Shown: positions 17,666 to 26,882 of the stretch, piece after piece
Position numbering within the stretch: position 1 is the stretch's first letter
Layout: the number at the start of each line of letters is the position of its first letter
Assembly (NCBI GenBank): GCA_017454945.1
Contig: JAFTCA010000004.1
Location: 1-64,000 of the forward strand
Source: Bacteroidales bacterium
Lineage (GTDB): Bacteria > Bacteroidota > Bacteroidia > Bacteroidales > WCHB1-69
DNA length: 64,000 bases
Reading direction: 5' to 3'
Program-made: the position numbers and the translations under genes
The notes under the pieces: generated by a model
Told to the model about the DNA's origin: nothing
Databases searched by the model: none
The model's input: only the letters and a program-made list of their open reading frames with translations

Positions 17666-17896
17666 TTATCTGAAAGACACACTGGAACATCCAGTGATAG
17701 AAAACGATCCTTCGTTGCAGGATGAGGAGAATTTGGGCAGGCAAGCCACCTCAAAGGTCAGACAAGCTTTGATTTTCCCAATGCGATTACAGAGAATGGT
17801 ATCTCCAGATTTGTTGCAGCTGTAAGGTTTTCCTGCACCACCTTGTATTTCAGCCAACTCTTCCGAGTTGAGCAATGTCATATTCAATTGTTTCAT
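17666..17896 (-). CDS. RiPP precursor peptide, double-glycine leader, six cysteines
   Basis: A 76-residue peptide. The leader (1-20) reads MKQLNMTLLNSEELAEIQGG, the ELxxIxGG motif cut by C39 peptidase-type exporters. The core (21-76) carries Cys27, 36, 45, 52, 60 and 70, evenly spread (gaps of 8, 8, 6, 7 and 9 residues), and is rich in Ser, Gly and Lys. It lies 54 bases upstream of the radical SAM/SPASM maturase on the same strand, so it is the likely substrate. I infer intramolecular thioether or other cross-links. No C39 transporter is encoded nearby, so export must use a distant gene. Confidence 0.88.
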   Translation of the reverse strand: MKQLNMTLLNSEELAEIQGGAGKPYSCNKSGDTILCNRIGKIKACLTFEVACLPKFSSSCNEGSFSITGCSSVSFR

Positions 17897-18212
17897 AATT
17901 GCAAATTTTATATAAACACATTATTTGTTCTTCCATTGAAACATGCCGATGATCAATAGGGCAGTCTCCTGATATAAAGTGCTTTACAAGAATACACATT
18001 CTTATAAAAACGGTCTTCTCCGTTGCCTGTAGTGCTTGTGGCAAGGGTTCCCGTGCGGTGTATGGCTCCGCACGGGTCCTCGCTGTGCACCTCTTCTACG
18101 CCCCTGTCAACGGCACACTCTTGACAAGGACTCTACACTAAATCCATCCTGTTTGAGGTGTTAAAAATAAACTTGTCTGTATCTGCCTTTGATAGACAGA
18201 AATCAGGTTTGC
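17897..18212 (-). promoter_or_regulatory. long structured 5' leader of the RiPP transcript
   Basis: The promoter at 18219-18249 places the start near 18212, leaving a leader of about 315 nt before the precursor ATG. It contains a strong 9-bp hairpin (18076-18068 with 18058-18050, cccgtgcgg type) without a T-run. I find no convincing short gene in it. It could be a regulatory RNA or attenuator. A TAAAATTTG just before the ATG could be a second start but has the wrong spacing. Confidence 0.5.
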
Positions 18213-18218
18213 TGATGA

Positions 18219-18249
18219 CAAAGTTAGCGTATGGGAAAGAGGTGTGCAA
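18219..18249 (-). promoter_or_regulatory. promoter of the RiPP cassette
   Basis: The minus strand reads TTG (18249-18247), 20 nt, TAACTTTG (18226-18219), a close match to the Bacteroidota promoter form. It points toward the precursor and maturase genes. Confidence 0.75.
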
Positions 18250-18279
18250 GAAAAAAAAGCACCAATTTTTAAAAAATAT

Positions 18280-18327
18280 TAACAAGAATATCGCTTGTTA
18301 GCAAGGATAAAAGTGAAGTTAGCAAGG
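18280..18327. promoter_or_regulatory. inverted and direct repeats upstream of the RiPP promoter
   Basis: There is an inverted repeat, taacaag (18280-18286) and cttgtta (18294-18300). It overlaps a 10-base direct repeat, gttagcaagg, at 18297-18306 and 18318-18327. The direct repeat period is 21 bases, two helical turns, which fits a regulator bound on one DNA face. It lies about 30-80 bases upstream of the -33 element. The regulator is unknown. Confidence 0.45.
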
Positions 18328-18434
18328 CCAAATCAACTATAGCCCGACAAACGTGCTTTTTAGCCTTCCAAAATCTGACACGGCAGACTCTGAAAAATGG
18401 AAGAAAAGGGGAGTCGATGCTGAAAAAGGCAGTT

Positions 18435-18872
18435 CTATTTCACTCCACTATGGCCAAAGCCGCCGGCGCCGCGCTCAGTGTCGGAGATGGTGTCGGTCTC
18501 GGTCAACTGTGCTTGCTCGCAACGGGCAAAGACTATTTGTGCGATGCGGTCGCCGTGGTTAATGGCGAAGGGCACATCCGACAAGTTGATCAGGATGACC
18601 TTTACCTCACCGCGGTAGTCGGCGTCGATGGTGCCAGGCGTGTTCAGCACGGTGATGCCATGTTTGGCAGCCAGTCCGCTGCGGGGGCGCACTTGGCCCT
18701 CGTAACCTTCGGGAATCTCCATGAAAAGTCCTGTGGGCACCATGGCGCGTTGCATGGGATTGAGGGAGATGCTGCCTTCGGGCAGGTTGGCGCGCAAATC
18801 CATGCCCGCCGAATTCTTTGTTTCGTATGCAGGCAGCTGGTTGCCCGACTTGTTGACTACTTTTACAATCAT
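18435..18872 (-). CDS. dut: dUTP diphosphatase
   Basis: A 145-residue trimeric dUTPase that hydrolyses dUTP to dUMP, supplying thymidylate synthesis and keeping uracil out of DNA. All five family motifs are visible in order: [33 protein letters not shown] (with the catalytic Asp), RIAQIVF, and the C-terminal [10 protein letters not shown]. It starts 9 bases downstream of the flippase gene, so the two are co-transcribed. Confidence 0.97.
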   Translation of the reverse strand: MIVKVVNKSGNQLPAYETKNSAGMDLRANLPEGSISLNPMQRAMVPTGLFMEIPEGYEGQVRPRSGLAAKHGITVLNTPGTIDADYRGEVKVILINLSDVPFAINHGDRIAQIVFARCEQAQLTETDTISDTERGAGGFGHSGVK

Positions 18873-18881
18873 AGTTTTGTA

Positions 18882-20378
18882 TTACTTTTTGAGGATTTTC
18901 TGTTTGAATGTAGTGGCGATGCCCCTGACAAGTTCTTTCTCTTTCCACGCTACGGCTGCCACAAAGAGCAACAGGATAACTGTATTCAGAACCAGCGTGA
19001 TAATCAAGTTAAATTCGGGTAAGTAGGCAATGGCCATATATAATATTAAGGTAATGACGATATAGAACAGCGCCGACTTGAGGTCGTAGGGAATGGGATT
19101 CTTTTTCCGTCCCACCAAATAAGAGAGAATCATGCAGACGCCATAGCCTGCGAAACCGCCCCAAGCGCAGGCCATGTAGCCAACTTGAGGAACAAAGATG
19201 ATGTTGATGGCTAACAGCACAATACAGCCGATAGCCGAGAAGATGGCGCCCCACCACGTCTGGTCGGTGAGTTTGTACCAGAATGAAAGATTAAAATAGA
19301 TGCCCATGAATATTTCGGCCATCATGACGATGGGAACCACACGCAATCCTTCCCAGTAGTCGGATTTGATGATATATTTCAGAATCGGAAGATAGGCAAC
19401 CACCGCCATAAAGGCAAGCAGGGTGAAGATGATGAAGTAGTTCATCACTTTGGCCTGCATCTCACCGCTGTTGCGGTCTTTGTTGCTGCCGAAAACAAAC
19501 GGCTCGTAGGCGTATCGGAATGCTTGCGTAATCATCGCCATAATCATCGCGATCTTGACACAGGCACCGTAAATGCCCAGCTGTACTTCGCCTTCCGAGC
19601 CAGGCACCAAATAGCGAAAACAGATTTTGTCGGCCACTTGGTTCAAGATGCCCGTCAGTCCCAAAAGTAGCAGCGGCCAGGTATATTTCAGCATCTCTTT
19701 CAACATGGCAAAGTCAATGCCATAGCGTAGTTTGCGAATTTCGGGGATAAAGCCGAAAGTAACGATAGAGGTGCAGATAAGGTTAATGAGGAAGATGTAG
19801 AGAACTTGATTTTCAATATGATACCACGACATTAAGTCGGGATAACGCTCTGCCAAGGCTGGAGCTGCCAAGAAAACGAACAGGTTGAGACCGATATTCA
19901 TGAAGATGAAGAGCAACTTCAGACAAGCGAATTTCAGGGCTTTTTGTTCGTAGCGGAGGCGTGCGAAGAGGATGGCCTGGAAAGCGTCAAGGCCTACCAC
20001 TGTGGCCATGATGGCAATGTATTCGGGATGGCTGTCGTAGGCCATGATTCCTGCAATCGGCTTGAGGAAAGCAAGAACGAGTGCAACGAACACGAGGGAA
20101 ACAAATCCCACCGACAGGCCAGCCGTAGAAAAAGCTTTGTTCGGGTCGGAGTTCTCCTTGGTGGCGAAGCGGAAGAAGGTGGTCTCCATGCCGAAGGTGA
20201 GCAATACCAACAGAAGTCCCGTATAGGCGTAAATATTGGTTACAACGCCGTATCCACCCGATGCGGCTGCGATTTTATAGGTGTAAAGAGGTACTAGCAG
20301 ATAGTTGAGAAAGCGGCCGATGATGCTGCTAAAGCCGTAAATGGCTGTCTGCCCGGCAAGTTTTTTGATTGAAGCCAC
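18882..20378 (-). CDS. lipopolysaccharide/oligosaccharide flippase (MOP superfamily)
   Basis: A 498-residue inner-membrane protein with about 14 hydrophobic helices. The start KKLAGQTAIYGFSSIIGRFLNYLLVPLYT is typical of Wzx/RfbX-like flippases of the polysaccharide-transport branch. It probably moves undecaprenyl-linked sugar units across the inner membrane; the substrate is unknown. The 3' end lies next to dut, an arrangement I recall from other Bacteroidota. Confidence 0.9.
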   Translation of the reverse strand: MASIKKLAGQTAIYGFSSIIGRFLNYLLVPLYTYKIAAASGGYGVVTNIYAYTGLLLVLLTFGMETTFFRFATKENSDPNKAFSTAGLSVGFVSLVFVALVLAFLKPIAGIMAYDSHPEYIAIMATVVGLDAFQAILFARLRYEQKALKFACLKLLFIFMNIGLNLFVFLAAPALAERYPDLMSWYHIENQVLYIFLINLICTSIVTFGFIPEIRKLRYGIDFAMLKEMLKYTWPLLLLGLTGILNQVADKICFRYLVPGSEGEVQLGIYGACVKIAMIMAMITQAFRYAYEPFVFGSNKDRNSGEMQAKVMNYFIIFTLLAFMAVVAYLPILKYIIKSDYWEGLRVVPIVMMAEIFMGIYFNLSFWYKLTDQTWWGAIFSAIGCIVLLAINIIFVPQVGYMACAWGGFAGYGVCMILSYLVGRKKNPIPYDLKSALFYIVITLILYMAIAYLPEFNLIITLVLNTVILLLFVAAVAWKEKELVRGIATTFKQKILKK

Positions 20379-20524
20379 AGTATCAAAAGTTTAATGGTCG
20401 GTAAAAGGTTGTAATGGTGTTGCAAAAATACGCTTTTTTAATTCAAAAAGAACAATGTAATAGCTTCTTTGAACAAAGGCGAAAAAATATTTTGTCAGAT
20501 GGCGGTATTCACCAAAAAAAGTTA

Positions 20525-20532
20525 TATCTTTG
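20525..20532 (+). promoter_or_regulatory. -7 element of the ferredoxin gene
   Basis: TATCTTTG followed by C lies 33 bases before the ferredoxin ATG. No clear TTG is seen at -33. Confidence 0.6.
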
Positions 20533-20565
20533 CCGCATATTAACCAACCAAAATATTTAGTAGCT

Positions 20566-20736
20566 ATGGCTTATAAAATTGATCCCGAATCCTGCGTTTC
20601 TTGCGGAACTTGCATTGGTGAATGCCCGGTAGAAGCTATTTCTGAAGGCACTCCTTACACCATCAATCCTGATCTCTGCGCTGAATGCGGCTCATGCGCC
20701 GATTCTTGCCCGAATGATGCTATTCATCCGGAATAA
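20566..20736 (+). CDS. 2[4Fe-4S] ferredoxin
   Basis: A 56-residue electron carrier. Two CxxCxxCxxxCP clusters are complete: Cys10, 13, 16, 20 and Cys38, 41, 44, 48. Length and spacing match clostridial-type bacterial ferredoxins. I use the ATG at 20566; an in-frame TTG 36 bases upstream lies inside the promoter box. Typical partners are pyruvate or 2-oxoacid:ferredoxin oxidoreductases of anaerobes, none of which lies in the window. Confidence 0.96.
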   Translation: MAYKIDPESCVSCGTCIGECPVEAISEGTPYTINPDLCAECGSCADSCPNDAIHPE

Positions 20737-20759
20737 TCGAAGGATTTAAACAGAAAAAA

Positions 20760-20783
20760 GGCTGCCGATGGCAGCCTTTTTTT
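20760..20783 (+). terminator. intrinsic terminator of the ferredoxin gene
   Basis: The stem ggctgcc (20760-20766)/ggcagcc (20770-20776) with loop gat is followed by seven T. Confidence 0.93.
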
Positions 20784-20846
20784 ATGCCTTCCCCGAAAAA
20801 AATCAAAAAAAAATTTCAGAGAGGGGATAATTATTAAAAAAAGTTG

Positions 20847-20854
20847 TATTTTTG
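20847..20854 (+). promoter_or_regulatory. -7 element of tRNA-Gln
   Basis: TATTTTTG followed by cagcctc is the same box and downstream bases as before tRNA-Cys and tRNA-Pro. Confidence 0.7.
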
Positions 20855-20870
20855 CAGCCTCAAACGACAA

Positions 20871-20944
20871 TGACCAATGGTGTAACGGTAGCACTACAGT
20901 TTTTGGTACTGTCTGTCTAGGTTCGAATCCTGGTTGGTCAACCA
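20871..20944 (+). tRNA. tRNA-Gln (anticodon UUG), CCA encoded
   Basis: The acceptor TGACCAA/TTGGTCA and the anticodon stem acagt/actgt enclose TTTTGGT, giving anticodon TTG. The T arm has gttcgaa. The discriminator A at 20941 is followed by CCA (20942-20944), so the 3' end is encoded, unlike the other three tRNAs here. A terminator follows. Confidence 0.95.
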
Positions 20945-20951
20945 GCAAATG

Positions 20952-20980
20952 AAACTCTCACTACTACAGTGGGAGTTTTT
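20952..20980 (+). terminator. intrinsic terminator after tRNA-Gln
   Basis: A 10-bp stem, 20952-20961 with 20969-20978 (one U.G pair), ends in a T-run. It separates the tRNA from nusA. Confidence 0.8.
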
Positions 20981-21006
20981 GTTTAAAACACATAATAATA
21001 TTAAAA

Positions 21007-22251
21007 ATGGAAGACAGATTAAATTTGATTGAAACCTTTGCCGAGTTCAAGGACATCAAAAGCATTGAAAGAGAAGCCCTGATGCGTATTCTTGAAGAAG
21101 TGTTCCGTTCGGCATTAAGTAAGAAATATGGTGCGGATGCCCAGTTCGAAGTGATCGTGAATGTCGATCGTGGAGACCTTGAAATCCAGCGAAGCCGTGA
21201 GATCGTGGAAGACGGCTGTGTGGAAAATGAAGCCACCCAGATCGCCCTCTCCGAGGCTATCAAGATTGAACCCGACTTTGAAGTGGGTGAAGAGGTTGTT
21301 GAGAATATCAAATTGTCAGACTTCGCTCGCCGCGAGATTTTGGCCCTGCGCCAAAACCTTATTTCTAAGGTGATGGAGTTTGAAAAAGACGTTATCTATA
21401 AGAAATATGAAAAGCGTATCGGCGAACTGGTTACCGGTGAGGTTAGCCAAGTATGGAGAAAAGAGATTCTCGTCCTCGATGAGGAGGGTGTGGAATTGGT
21501 ACTTCCCAAGTCGGAGCAGATTCCTGCCGACCGCTACAAAAAAGGTGATTCGCTGACGGCTGTGGTACTGCGCGTTGAGATGAACACTTCGACGCCCGTG
21601 ATTGTCATTTCACGTACCGCTCCTTCGTTCCTCGAACGCCTGATGGAGACCGAAATTCCCGAAGTGTATGACGGCCTCATCACCATTAAGAATGTGGTTC
21701 GCTCTCCTGGTGAACGTGCCAAAGTGCTGGTTGAATCGTACGACGACAGAATTGACCCCGTGGGCGCTTGCGTTGGTATGAAAGGTAGCCGTATCCACTC
21801 CATCGTTCGTGAACTTCGCAATGAGAATATCGATGTAATCAACTATACGACAGATATTAAGCTGTTGATAAGAAGAGCCTTGAGCCCCGCCAAGATTACC
21901 GATATGGAAATTGATGAAGAGAATAAGACCGCCAATGTTTATATGAAACCCGACCAGGTTTCTCTGGCTATCGGTAAAGGTGGTTATAACATAAAACTGG
22001 CCAGCAAATTGTCTGGTTATGAAATCGATGTCTTCAGAGATGATATTGAAGAAGAGGAAGACGTTGACCTCAACGAATTTGCCGATGAATTCGATCAGTG
22101 GATTATCGATGCCTTCAAGGCTATCGGCTGCGATACCGCCAAGAGCGTACTGAAGTTCTCGCGCGACGAACTGGTTCAACTTACCGACCTGGAAGAGGAA
22201 ACTGTTGACGATGTGATTGCTTCAGTGAAGAAGGAACTCGATATGGAATAG
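21007..22251 (+). CDS. nusA: transcription termination/antitermination factor NusA
   Basis: A 414-residue protein that binds RNA polymerase and nascent RNA and modulates pausing, termination and antitermination. Domains: the N-terminal polymerase-binding domain (1-125), an S1 domain (about 133-200, ELVTGEVSQVWRKEILV), two KH domains (about 205-345, with GACVGMKGSRIHSIVRELRNE and SLAIGKGGYNIKLASKL), and a short acidic C-terminal tail with a helix-hairpin-helix. It lacks the long acidic repeats of E. coli NusA, which is normal outside gamma-proteobacteria. infB follows 80 bases downstream. Confidence 0.97.
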   Translation: MEDRLNLIETFAEFKDIKSIEREALMRILEEVFRSALSKKYGADAQFEVIVNVDRGDLEIQRSREIVEDGCVENEATQIALSEAIKIEPDFEVGEEVVENIKLSDFARREILALRQNLISKVMEFEKDVIYKKYEKRIGELVTGEVSQVWRKEILVLDEEGVELVLPKSEQIPADRYKKGDSLTAVVLRVEMNTSTPVIVISRTAPSFLERLMETEIPEVYDGLITIKNVVRSPGERAKVLVESYDDRIDPVGACVGMKGSRIHSIVRELRNENIDVINYTTDIKLLIRRALSPAKITDMEIDEENKTANVYMKPDQVSLAIGKGGYNIKLASKLSGYEIDVFRDDIEEEEDVDLNEFADEFDQWIIDAFKAIGCDTAKSVLKFSRDELVQLTDLEEETVDDVIASVKKELDME

Positions 22252-22331
22252 TCCATGTCCACTCACCAACTCTGGGCTTAGCCCTATATTAACTCATTAA
22301 CCAAGAAATAATTAAGACAAAACAATAGCTT

Positions 22332-25172
22332 ATGGCAGGAGAAAACAAACCAACAAGATTAGGCAAAGCGGCAAGCGAATTTAATGTCAGCAAGGACGCG
22401 ATTGTGGAGTTGTTGCAAAGCAAGGGCATCACCATCGAAAACAGTCCTAATACCAAGCTGTCTCCCGAAATGTATGAGATTCTCCTTCAAAAGTTTTCAG
22501 GAGAAAAACAGGTGAAGGAGGAGGCCAGTAAGATTAATATGGATTATTCTTACGGGAAACCCAAAGTTGAAGAGTCAGCACCTGCCGCACAGCCTGTTGA
22601 GGAAGAGCCTGCCCGAGAAATCCTCATTAAACAGGTTAATGTTATTGAAAAAGAACCTGTTCAGAATATCGAGATTGAGATTCCCAAGCCCAAGGTGGTA
22701 GGAAAGATTGATCTGGAAGAGCCGAAAAAAACCAAGAAAACGGCTGCTAAAAAGGAGGAAACTCCCGAAGTGACCGAAACCGAGGAAAAACCGGCCAAGA
22801 AGACCACTAAGAAGAAAAGCCCCGAGCATATCGATACTGTGGTAGAGAAGGTGGATGTGAAGATCATCGACAAGATCGACCTGGACGAACTTGAGGGCAA
22901 AACAAAGGCTAAGGGTAAAAAGAAGAGTACTGCTACACAGGAAGAACCTGTACAGGAAGAGCAACTTGTTGAAGAACAAGAGCCTGTTGTGGAGGCTGAA
23001 GAACCTGTGGTTGAAGAGACTCCTGCTGCTCCCGAGCATGTTGTAGAACACATCAAGACCGATGTGCAGAAGTTGGAAGGTCCCAAGATTCTTGGTAAGA
23101 TTGCTTTGGAGGAACTTAAACCTGCTAAGAAGGAACCCGCTCCGGATGCCGCTGGCGAAGATGCGAAGAAAAAGAAGAGAAAACGTATCAAACATCCCGC
23201 CAATACCAAGCCTTTGGATAAAAAAGACGAAGGTCATCGTAAGAAGCCCGAAGTTCAGAAGGCTGAAATTTCGGAAGAGGATATCGAACGCCAACTGAAA
23301 GAGACCTTGCAGCGCATGGGACCTCTTGGTAAGTCGAAGACTTCGAAACACCGTCGTGAGAAACGTCAGCATATCCATGCCGAAATTATGGAGCACGAAC
23401 TCCAAGAACGCGAGGAACAGAAGAAACTCAAAGTGACCGAGTTTATCACGGCTAATGAGTTGGCAACCATGCTCAATGTTCCTGTAACGCAGATTATTTC
23501 CACTTGTATGAGCATCGGCTTGTTCGTTTCCATCAATCAGCGTCTGGATGCGGAAACAATCGCCTTGTTGGCTGAAGAGTATGGCTTCCAGATTGAATTT
23601 GTGGGTGTGGACACCGAAGAGGAACTGAAAGCTCACGATGTCGACGATCCGAAAGACTTGCAGCCGCGTCATCCCATCGTAACGGTGATGGGCCACGTTG
23701 ACCATGGTAAAACCTCCTTGTTGGACTATATCCGTAAGTCGAATGTAATTGCCGGTGAGGCTGGTGGTATTACCCAGCACATTGGTGCATACGAGGTTAC
23801 GTTGCCCGACGGACGTAAGATTACCTTCTTGGATACCCCTGGTCACGAGGCATTTACCGCTATGCGTGCCCGTGGTGCCAAAATCACCGACTTGTGTATT
23901 ATCGTCATCGCTGCCGATGACGCCATCATGCCGCAAACGGTCGAGGCTATCAACCATGCTCAAGCTGCTGGCGTTCCTATGGTGTTCGCTATTAGTAAAA
24001 TAGACAAGCCTAACGCTAATCCTGACAAGATTAGAGAGGGTTTGGCCAATATGAATATTCTGGTTGAAGAGTGGGGTGGTAAGTACCAGTGTCAGGAGAT
24101 TGATGCCAAGCATGGTGTCAATGTGAATGAGTTGCTGGAGAAAGTGCTGTTGGAGGCTGAAATGCTTGACCTGAAAGCCAATCCGAATCGTCCTGGCGTA
24201 GGAACGGTTATCGAGTCATCGCTGGATAAAGGTAAGGGTTATGTGGCTAAGATATTGATTCAGAATGGTACACTGCGTGTTGGCGATCCTATTTTGGCAG
24301 GATGTCATTTCGGCAAGGTGAAAGCCTTGTTCAACGAAAGAAACCAGAATGTAACGTCTGTAGGTCCGGCATCTCCTGTGTTGTTGCTCGGTTTGAACGG
24401 TGCACCGCAGGCTGGTGACACCTTCCGCGTTTGTCCTTCCGAACAAGAAGCACGCGAGGCTGCCACCAAGCGTTCTCAGCTTGTGCGTGAGATGGGCTTG
24501 CGTACACAAAAGCACATCAACTTGGATGAGATTGGCCGCCGTCTGGCTATTGGTGACTTCAAAGAGTTGAACATCATTGTGAAAGGTGACGTTGACGGCT
24601 CTGTGGAAGCGCTCTCCGATTCGTTGTTGAAACTCTCTACCGAGCATGTTCAGGTGAATGTGATTCACAAATCTGTGGGCCAAGTTACCGATACCGACGT
24701 GTTGCTGGCTTCGGCTTCCGACGCCATCATCGTGGCCTTCCAGGTTCGTCCTTCGCCCAGTTCACGTCGCTTGGCCGAGAAAGAGCAAATCGATATCCGT
24801 ACCTATTCTATCATCTATACCGCCATCAACGAAATCAAGGACGCTATCGCTGGTATGCACTCGCCTGAAATTCGTGAGAAGATACTCTGCAATATTGAGA
24901 TTCGCGAAATCTTCAAGATTACCAAGGTGGGTAATGTGGCCGGTTGCTTCGTGCTTGACGGCAAAATCCAACGCAATACCAAAGTGCGCTTGATTCGTGA
25001 CGGTATCGTAATCTACACTGGCAAACTTGGTTCTCTCCGTCGTTTTAAAGATGACGTGAAAGAGGTGGTTGCCGGTCAGGATTGCGGTTTGAATATCGAG
25101 AACTTCAACGATATCAAAGTTGGCGATATCATTGAGGGTTATGAAGAATACGAAGTGAAGGTTTCGTTGTAA
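22332..25172 (+). CDS. infB: translation initiation factor IF-2
   Basis: A 946-residue GTPase that places fMet-tRNA on the 30S subunit. The N-terminal 430 residues are a charged, low-complexity extension with three imperfect copies of a GKIDLEE-like motif (near 120, 180 and 253). A conserved IF-2N segment follows (about 375-425). The G domain has [20 protein letters not shown] and SKIDKP, then the C-terminal beta-barrels run to the end. The long extension is common in Bacteroidota. It is in the usual nusA-infB order. Confidence 0.97.
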   Translation: MAGENKPTRLGKAASEFNVSKDAIVELLQSKGITIENSPNTKLSPEMYEILLQKFSGEKQVKEEASKINMDYSYGKPKVEESAPAAQPVEEEPAREILIKQVNVIEKEPVQNIEIEIPKPKVVGKIDLEEPKKTKKTAAKKEETPEVTETEEKPAKKTTKKKSPEHIDTVVEKVDVKIIDKIDLDELEGKTKAKGKKKSTATQEEPVQEEQLVEEQEPVVEAEEPVVEETPAAPEHVVEHIKTDVQKLEGPKILGKIALEELKPAKKEPAPDAAGEDAKKKKRKRIKHPANTKPLDKKDEGHRKKPEVQKAEISEEDIERQLKETLQRMGPLGKSKTSKHRREKRQHIHAEIMEHELQEREEQKKLKVTEFITANELATMLNVPVTQIISTCMSIGLFVSINQRLDAETIALLAEEYGFQIEFVGVDTEEELKAHDVDDPKDLQPRHPIVTVMGHVDHGKTSLLDYIRKSNVIAGEAGGITQHIGAYEVTLPDGRKITFLDTPGHEAFTAMRARGAKITDLCIIVIAADDAIMPQTVEAINHAQAAGVPMVFAISKIDKPNANPDKIREGLANMNILVEEWGGKYQCQEIDAKHGVNVNELLEKVLLEAEMLDLKANPNRPGVGTVIESSLDKGKGYVAKILIQNGTLRVGDPILAGCHFGKVKALFNERNQNVTSVGPASPVLLLGLNGAPQAGDTFRVCPSEQEAREAATKRSQLVREMGLRTQKHINLDEIGRRLAIGDFKELNIIVKGDVDGSVEALSDSLLKLSTEHVQVNVIHKSVGQVTDTDVLLASASDAIIVAFQVRPSPSSRRLAEKEQIDIRTYSIIYTAINEIKDAIAGMHSPEIREKILCNIEIREIFKITKVGNVAGCFVLDGKIQRNTKVRLIRDGIVIYTGKLGSLRRFKDDVKEVVAGQDCGLNIENFNDIKVGDIIEGYEEYEVKVSL

Positions 25173-25192
25173 ATCTCTCTTCCAAGATAGTT

Positions 25193-25222
25193 AAAGGCTG
25201 AATCCGAGAGGGTTCAGCCTTT
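25193..25222. terminator. bidirectional terminator between infB and rfbD
   Basis: aaaggctgaa (25193-25202) pairs with ttcagccttt (25213-25222). The plus side ends in T-rich sequence (ttctctttt). The flanking genes converge. Confidence 0.8.
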
Positions 25223-25227
25223 CTCTT

Positions 25228-26100
25228 TTAGAATCCGTAGTTGTGTACGCATTTTTGCAAACTCTCTTTCCAGTCGGGAATGGAGATACCCAAGTATTTC
25301 TTTATCTTGCTGAGGTCGAACACCGAATAGTCGGGGCGCTCGGCAGGTGACGGGTATTGGTCGGAGGTGATGGGGAAGACCTTGCAGGGAAAATGGGCTA
25401 TTCGCATAATTTCAGTCGCCAGGTCGAACCAGGTGATTTCGCCTTCATTGGCAAAATGGAAGATTTCGAGCCCCTGACCATCGTATTTGTCGGCCAGCAT
25501 CAGTAAAACTTTGGCCAAATCGGGAGCGTAGGTGGGGGCACCTTTCTTATCGTTAACAACTTTTAACTCATTACGTTCTTGTCCCAAGCGAATCATGGTT
25601 TTCACAAAGTTGTGGTTGCCATATTCGGAATAGAGCCAAGCGGTGCGCACAATCACGCTTCGGCATCCGCTCTCCATAATGGCCTTTTCACCTTCTGCTT
25701 TTGTAATGCCATATACCGACACGGGATGGTAGGGATGGTCGGTTTTGTATGGTGTAGTGGACTTTCCGTCAAATACATAGTCGGTGGAGATGTGGATGAG
25801 TAGCAGATTTTTCTCTTTGGCGACGGCTGCCAGATGACCCACCGCAGTGGCGTTTAGTGTGCGGGCGGCAGCTTCATCGCTTTCGGCCTGGTCAACATTG
25901 GTATAGGCCGCCGTGTTGATGATGAGGTCGATATGGTTTTTTTCTACAGCCTTGCGAATTTGCTCTATGTCAGTGATGTCCAGTGTGTCAACATCCGTGT
26001 AGAAGAATTGCCATCCTCGGGCTGTATAGTCGGCAGCTGCATTTTGCAGGCAGTGTCCCAGCTGACCGTTGGCTCCTGTAACTAAAACATTGTGTACCAT
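25228..26100 (-). CDS. rfbD: dTDP-4-dehydrorhamnose reductase
   Basis: A 290-residue NAD(P)H-dependent enzyme making dTDP-L-rhamnose, a sugar donor for O-antigen or capsule. It has the Rossmann motif VTGANGQLG, ISTDYVFDGK with the catalytic Thr/Asp region, the YGITK catalytic Tyr-Lys pair, and the GAPTYAPDLA segment. The rfbA, B and C genes are not in this window. It overlaps the same transcription unit as lpxH (6-base gap). Confidence 0.93.
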   Translation of the reverse strand: MVHNVLVTGANGQLGHCLQNAAADYTARGWQFFYTDVDTLDITDIEQIRKAVEKNHIDLIINTAAYTNVDQAESDEAAARTLNATAVGHLAAVAKEKNLLLIHISTDYVFDGKSTTPYKTDHPYHPVSVYGITKAEGEKAIMESGCRSVIVRTAWLYSEYGNHNFVKTMIRLGQERNELKVVNDKKGAPTYAPDLAKVLLMLADKYDGQGLEIFHFANEGEITWFDLATEIMRIAHFPCKVFPITSDQYPSPAERPDYSVFDLSKIKKYLGISIPDWKESLQKCVHNYGF

Positions 26101-26106
26101 GTGTTT

Positions 26107-26871
26107 CTATTTATAAAGATGTACCTCCTCGGCTGAAATCTTGGCATACGAGTCGTGCATGATCCAGTCGCCAGTGTTGATGTAGGTGCTGTTACCAATT
26201 TTGAGTTCGATGGGCAGATGGCGGTGGCCATAGATGAAATAGTCGATCTCCTCATGGGTGAGCACATCTTGAATGTATTGGACGAGCATTTCGTTGCCGT
26301 TGCCCATAAACTGCTGTTCGGCGGCAGAGGTCATGGCGCGGCTTTTGCGTGAGAAGTAGCGGGCAATGGCAAAAGCCCAACGCGGCGGTAGAGCCGAGTA
26401 GAGCTTGCGGTTAACTGGTTGCGCAAACAGCCACTTGATAAACTTGTAGCCGTGGTCGTCAGGGCCCAGACCGTCACCGTGACCGATGAGGTATCGTTTG
26501 CCGTTGATGATGAAAGCCTGCTGCTGGCGAAAAAGTTGTACGCCTAACTCGGTAACAAAGTAGTCGGTAACCCACATGTCGTGGTTGCCGGTGAAGTAGT
26601 AGAGTTGTATGCCGCGGTCGTGCAATTCAGCCAACTTGGCCAACAGTCGGAAGTAGCCGCGCGGCACCACATCGCGATATTCGAACCAAAAGTCAAATAT
26701 GTCGCCTAAAAGGATGAGGTGATTAGCGTCTTCCTTGATGTTGTCGAGCCAGCCAATGATGCGCTTTTCGCGCTGGTCGCTCTCAACTTTGTTAGGAGCT
26801 CCCAAATGAAAGTCGGAGGCAATGTAAACATTGCCTTCCAGCGTGATGGGATCTTCAAAGAGAGATTTCAT
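26107..26871 (-). CDS. lpxH: UDP-2,3-diacylglucosamine diphosphatase
   Basis: A 254-residue metallophosphoesterase that hydrolyses UDP-2,3-diacylglucosamine to lipid X in lipid A synthesis. All calcineurin-like metal motifs are present: ASDFHLG, GDIFDFWFEY, GNHDMW, GHGDGLG and GHRHLP. Central residues about 140-185 form the family's helical substrate cap. It lies 11 bases downstream of gpsA, in one envelope-precursor operon. Confidence 0.94.
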   Translation of the reverse strand: MKSLFEDPITLEGNVYIASDFHLGAPNKVESDQREKRIIGWLDNIKEDANHLILLGDIFDFWFEYRDVVPRGYFRLLAKLAELHDRGIQLYYFTGNHDMWVTDYFVTELGVQLFRQQQAFIINGKRYLIGHGDGLGPDDHGYKFIKWLFAQPVNRKLYSALPPRWAFAIARYFSRKSRAMTSAAEQQFMGNGNEMLVQYIQDVLTHEEIDYFIYGHRHLPIELKIGNSTYINTGDWIMHDSYAKISAEEVHLYK

Positions 26872-26882
26872 GCAGCGATGGG

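Noticed and set aside
17850-18044. A short minus-strand frame overlapping the RiPP precursor start
   Set aside because: It is in another frame, has no leader motif and would overlap the well-supported precursor.
18041-18080. The GC hairpin in the RiPP leader as an intrinsic terminator
   Set aside because: No T-run follows the stem on either strand.
22575-24113. A 512-codon open frame antisense to infB
   Set aside because: It mirrors the charged repeats of IF-2, giving a Leu/Phe-rich product with no domain; a shadow frame.
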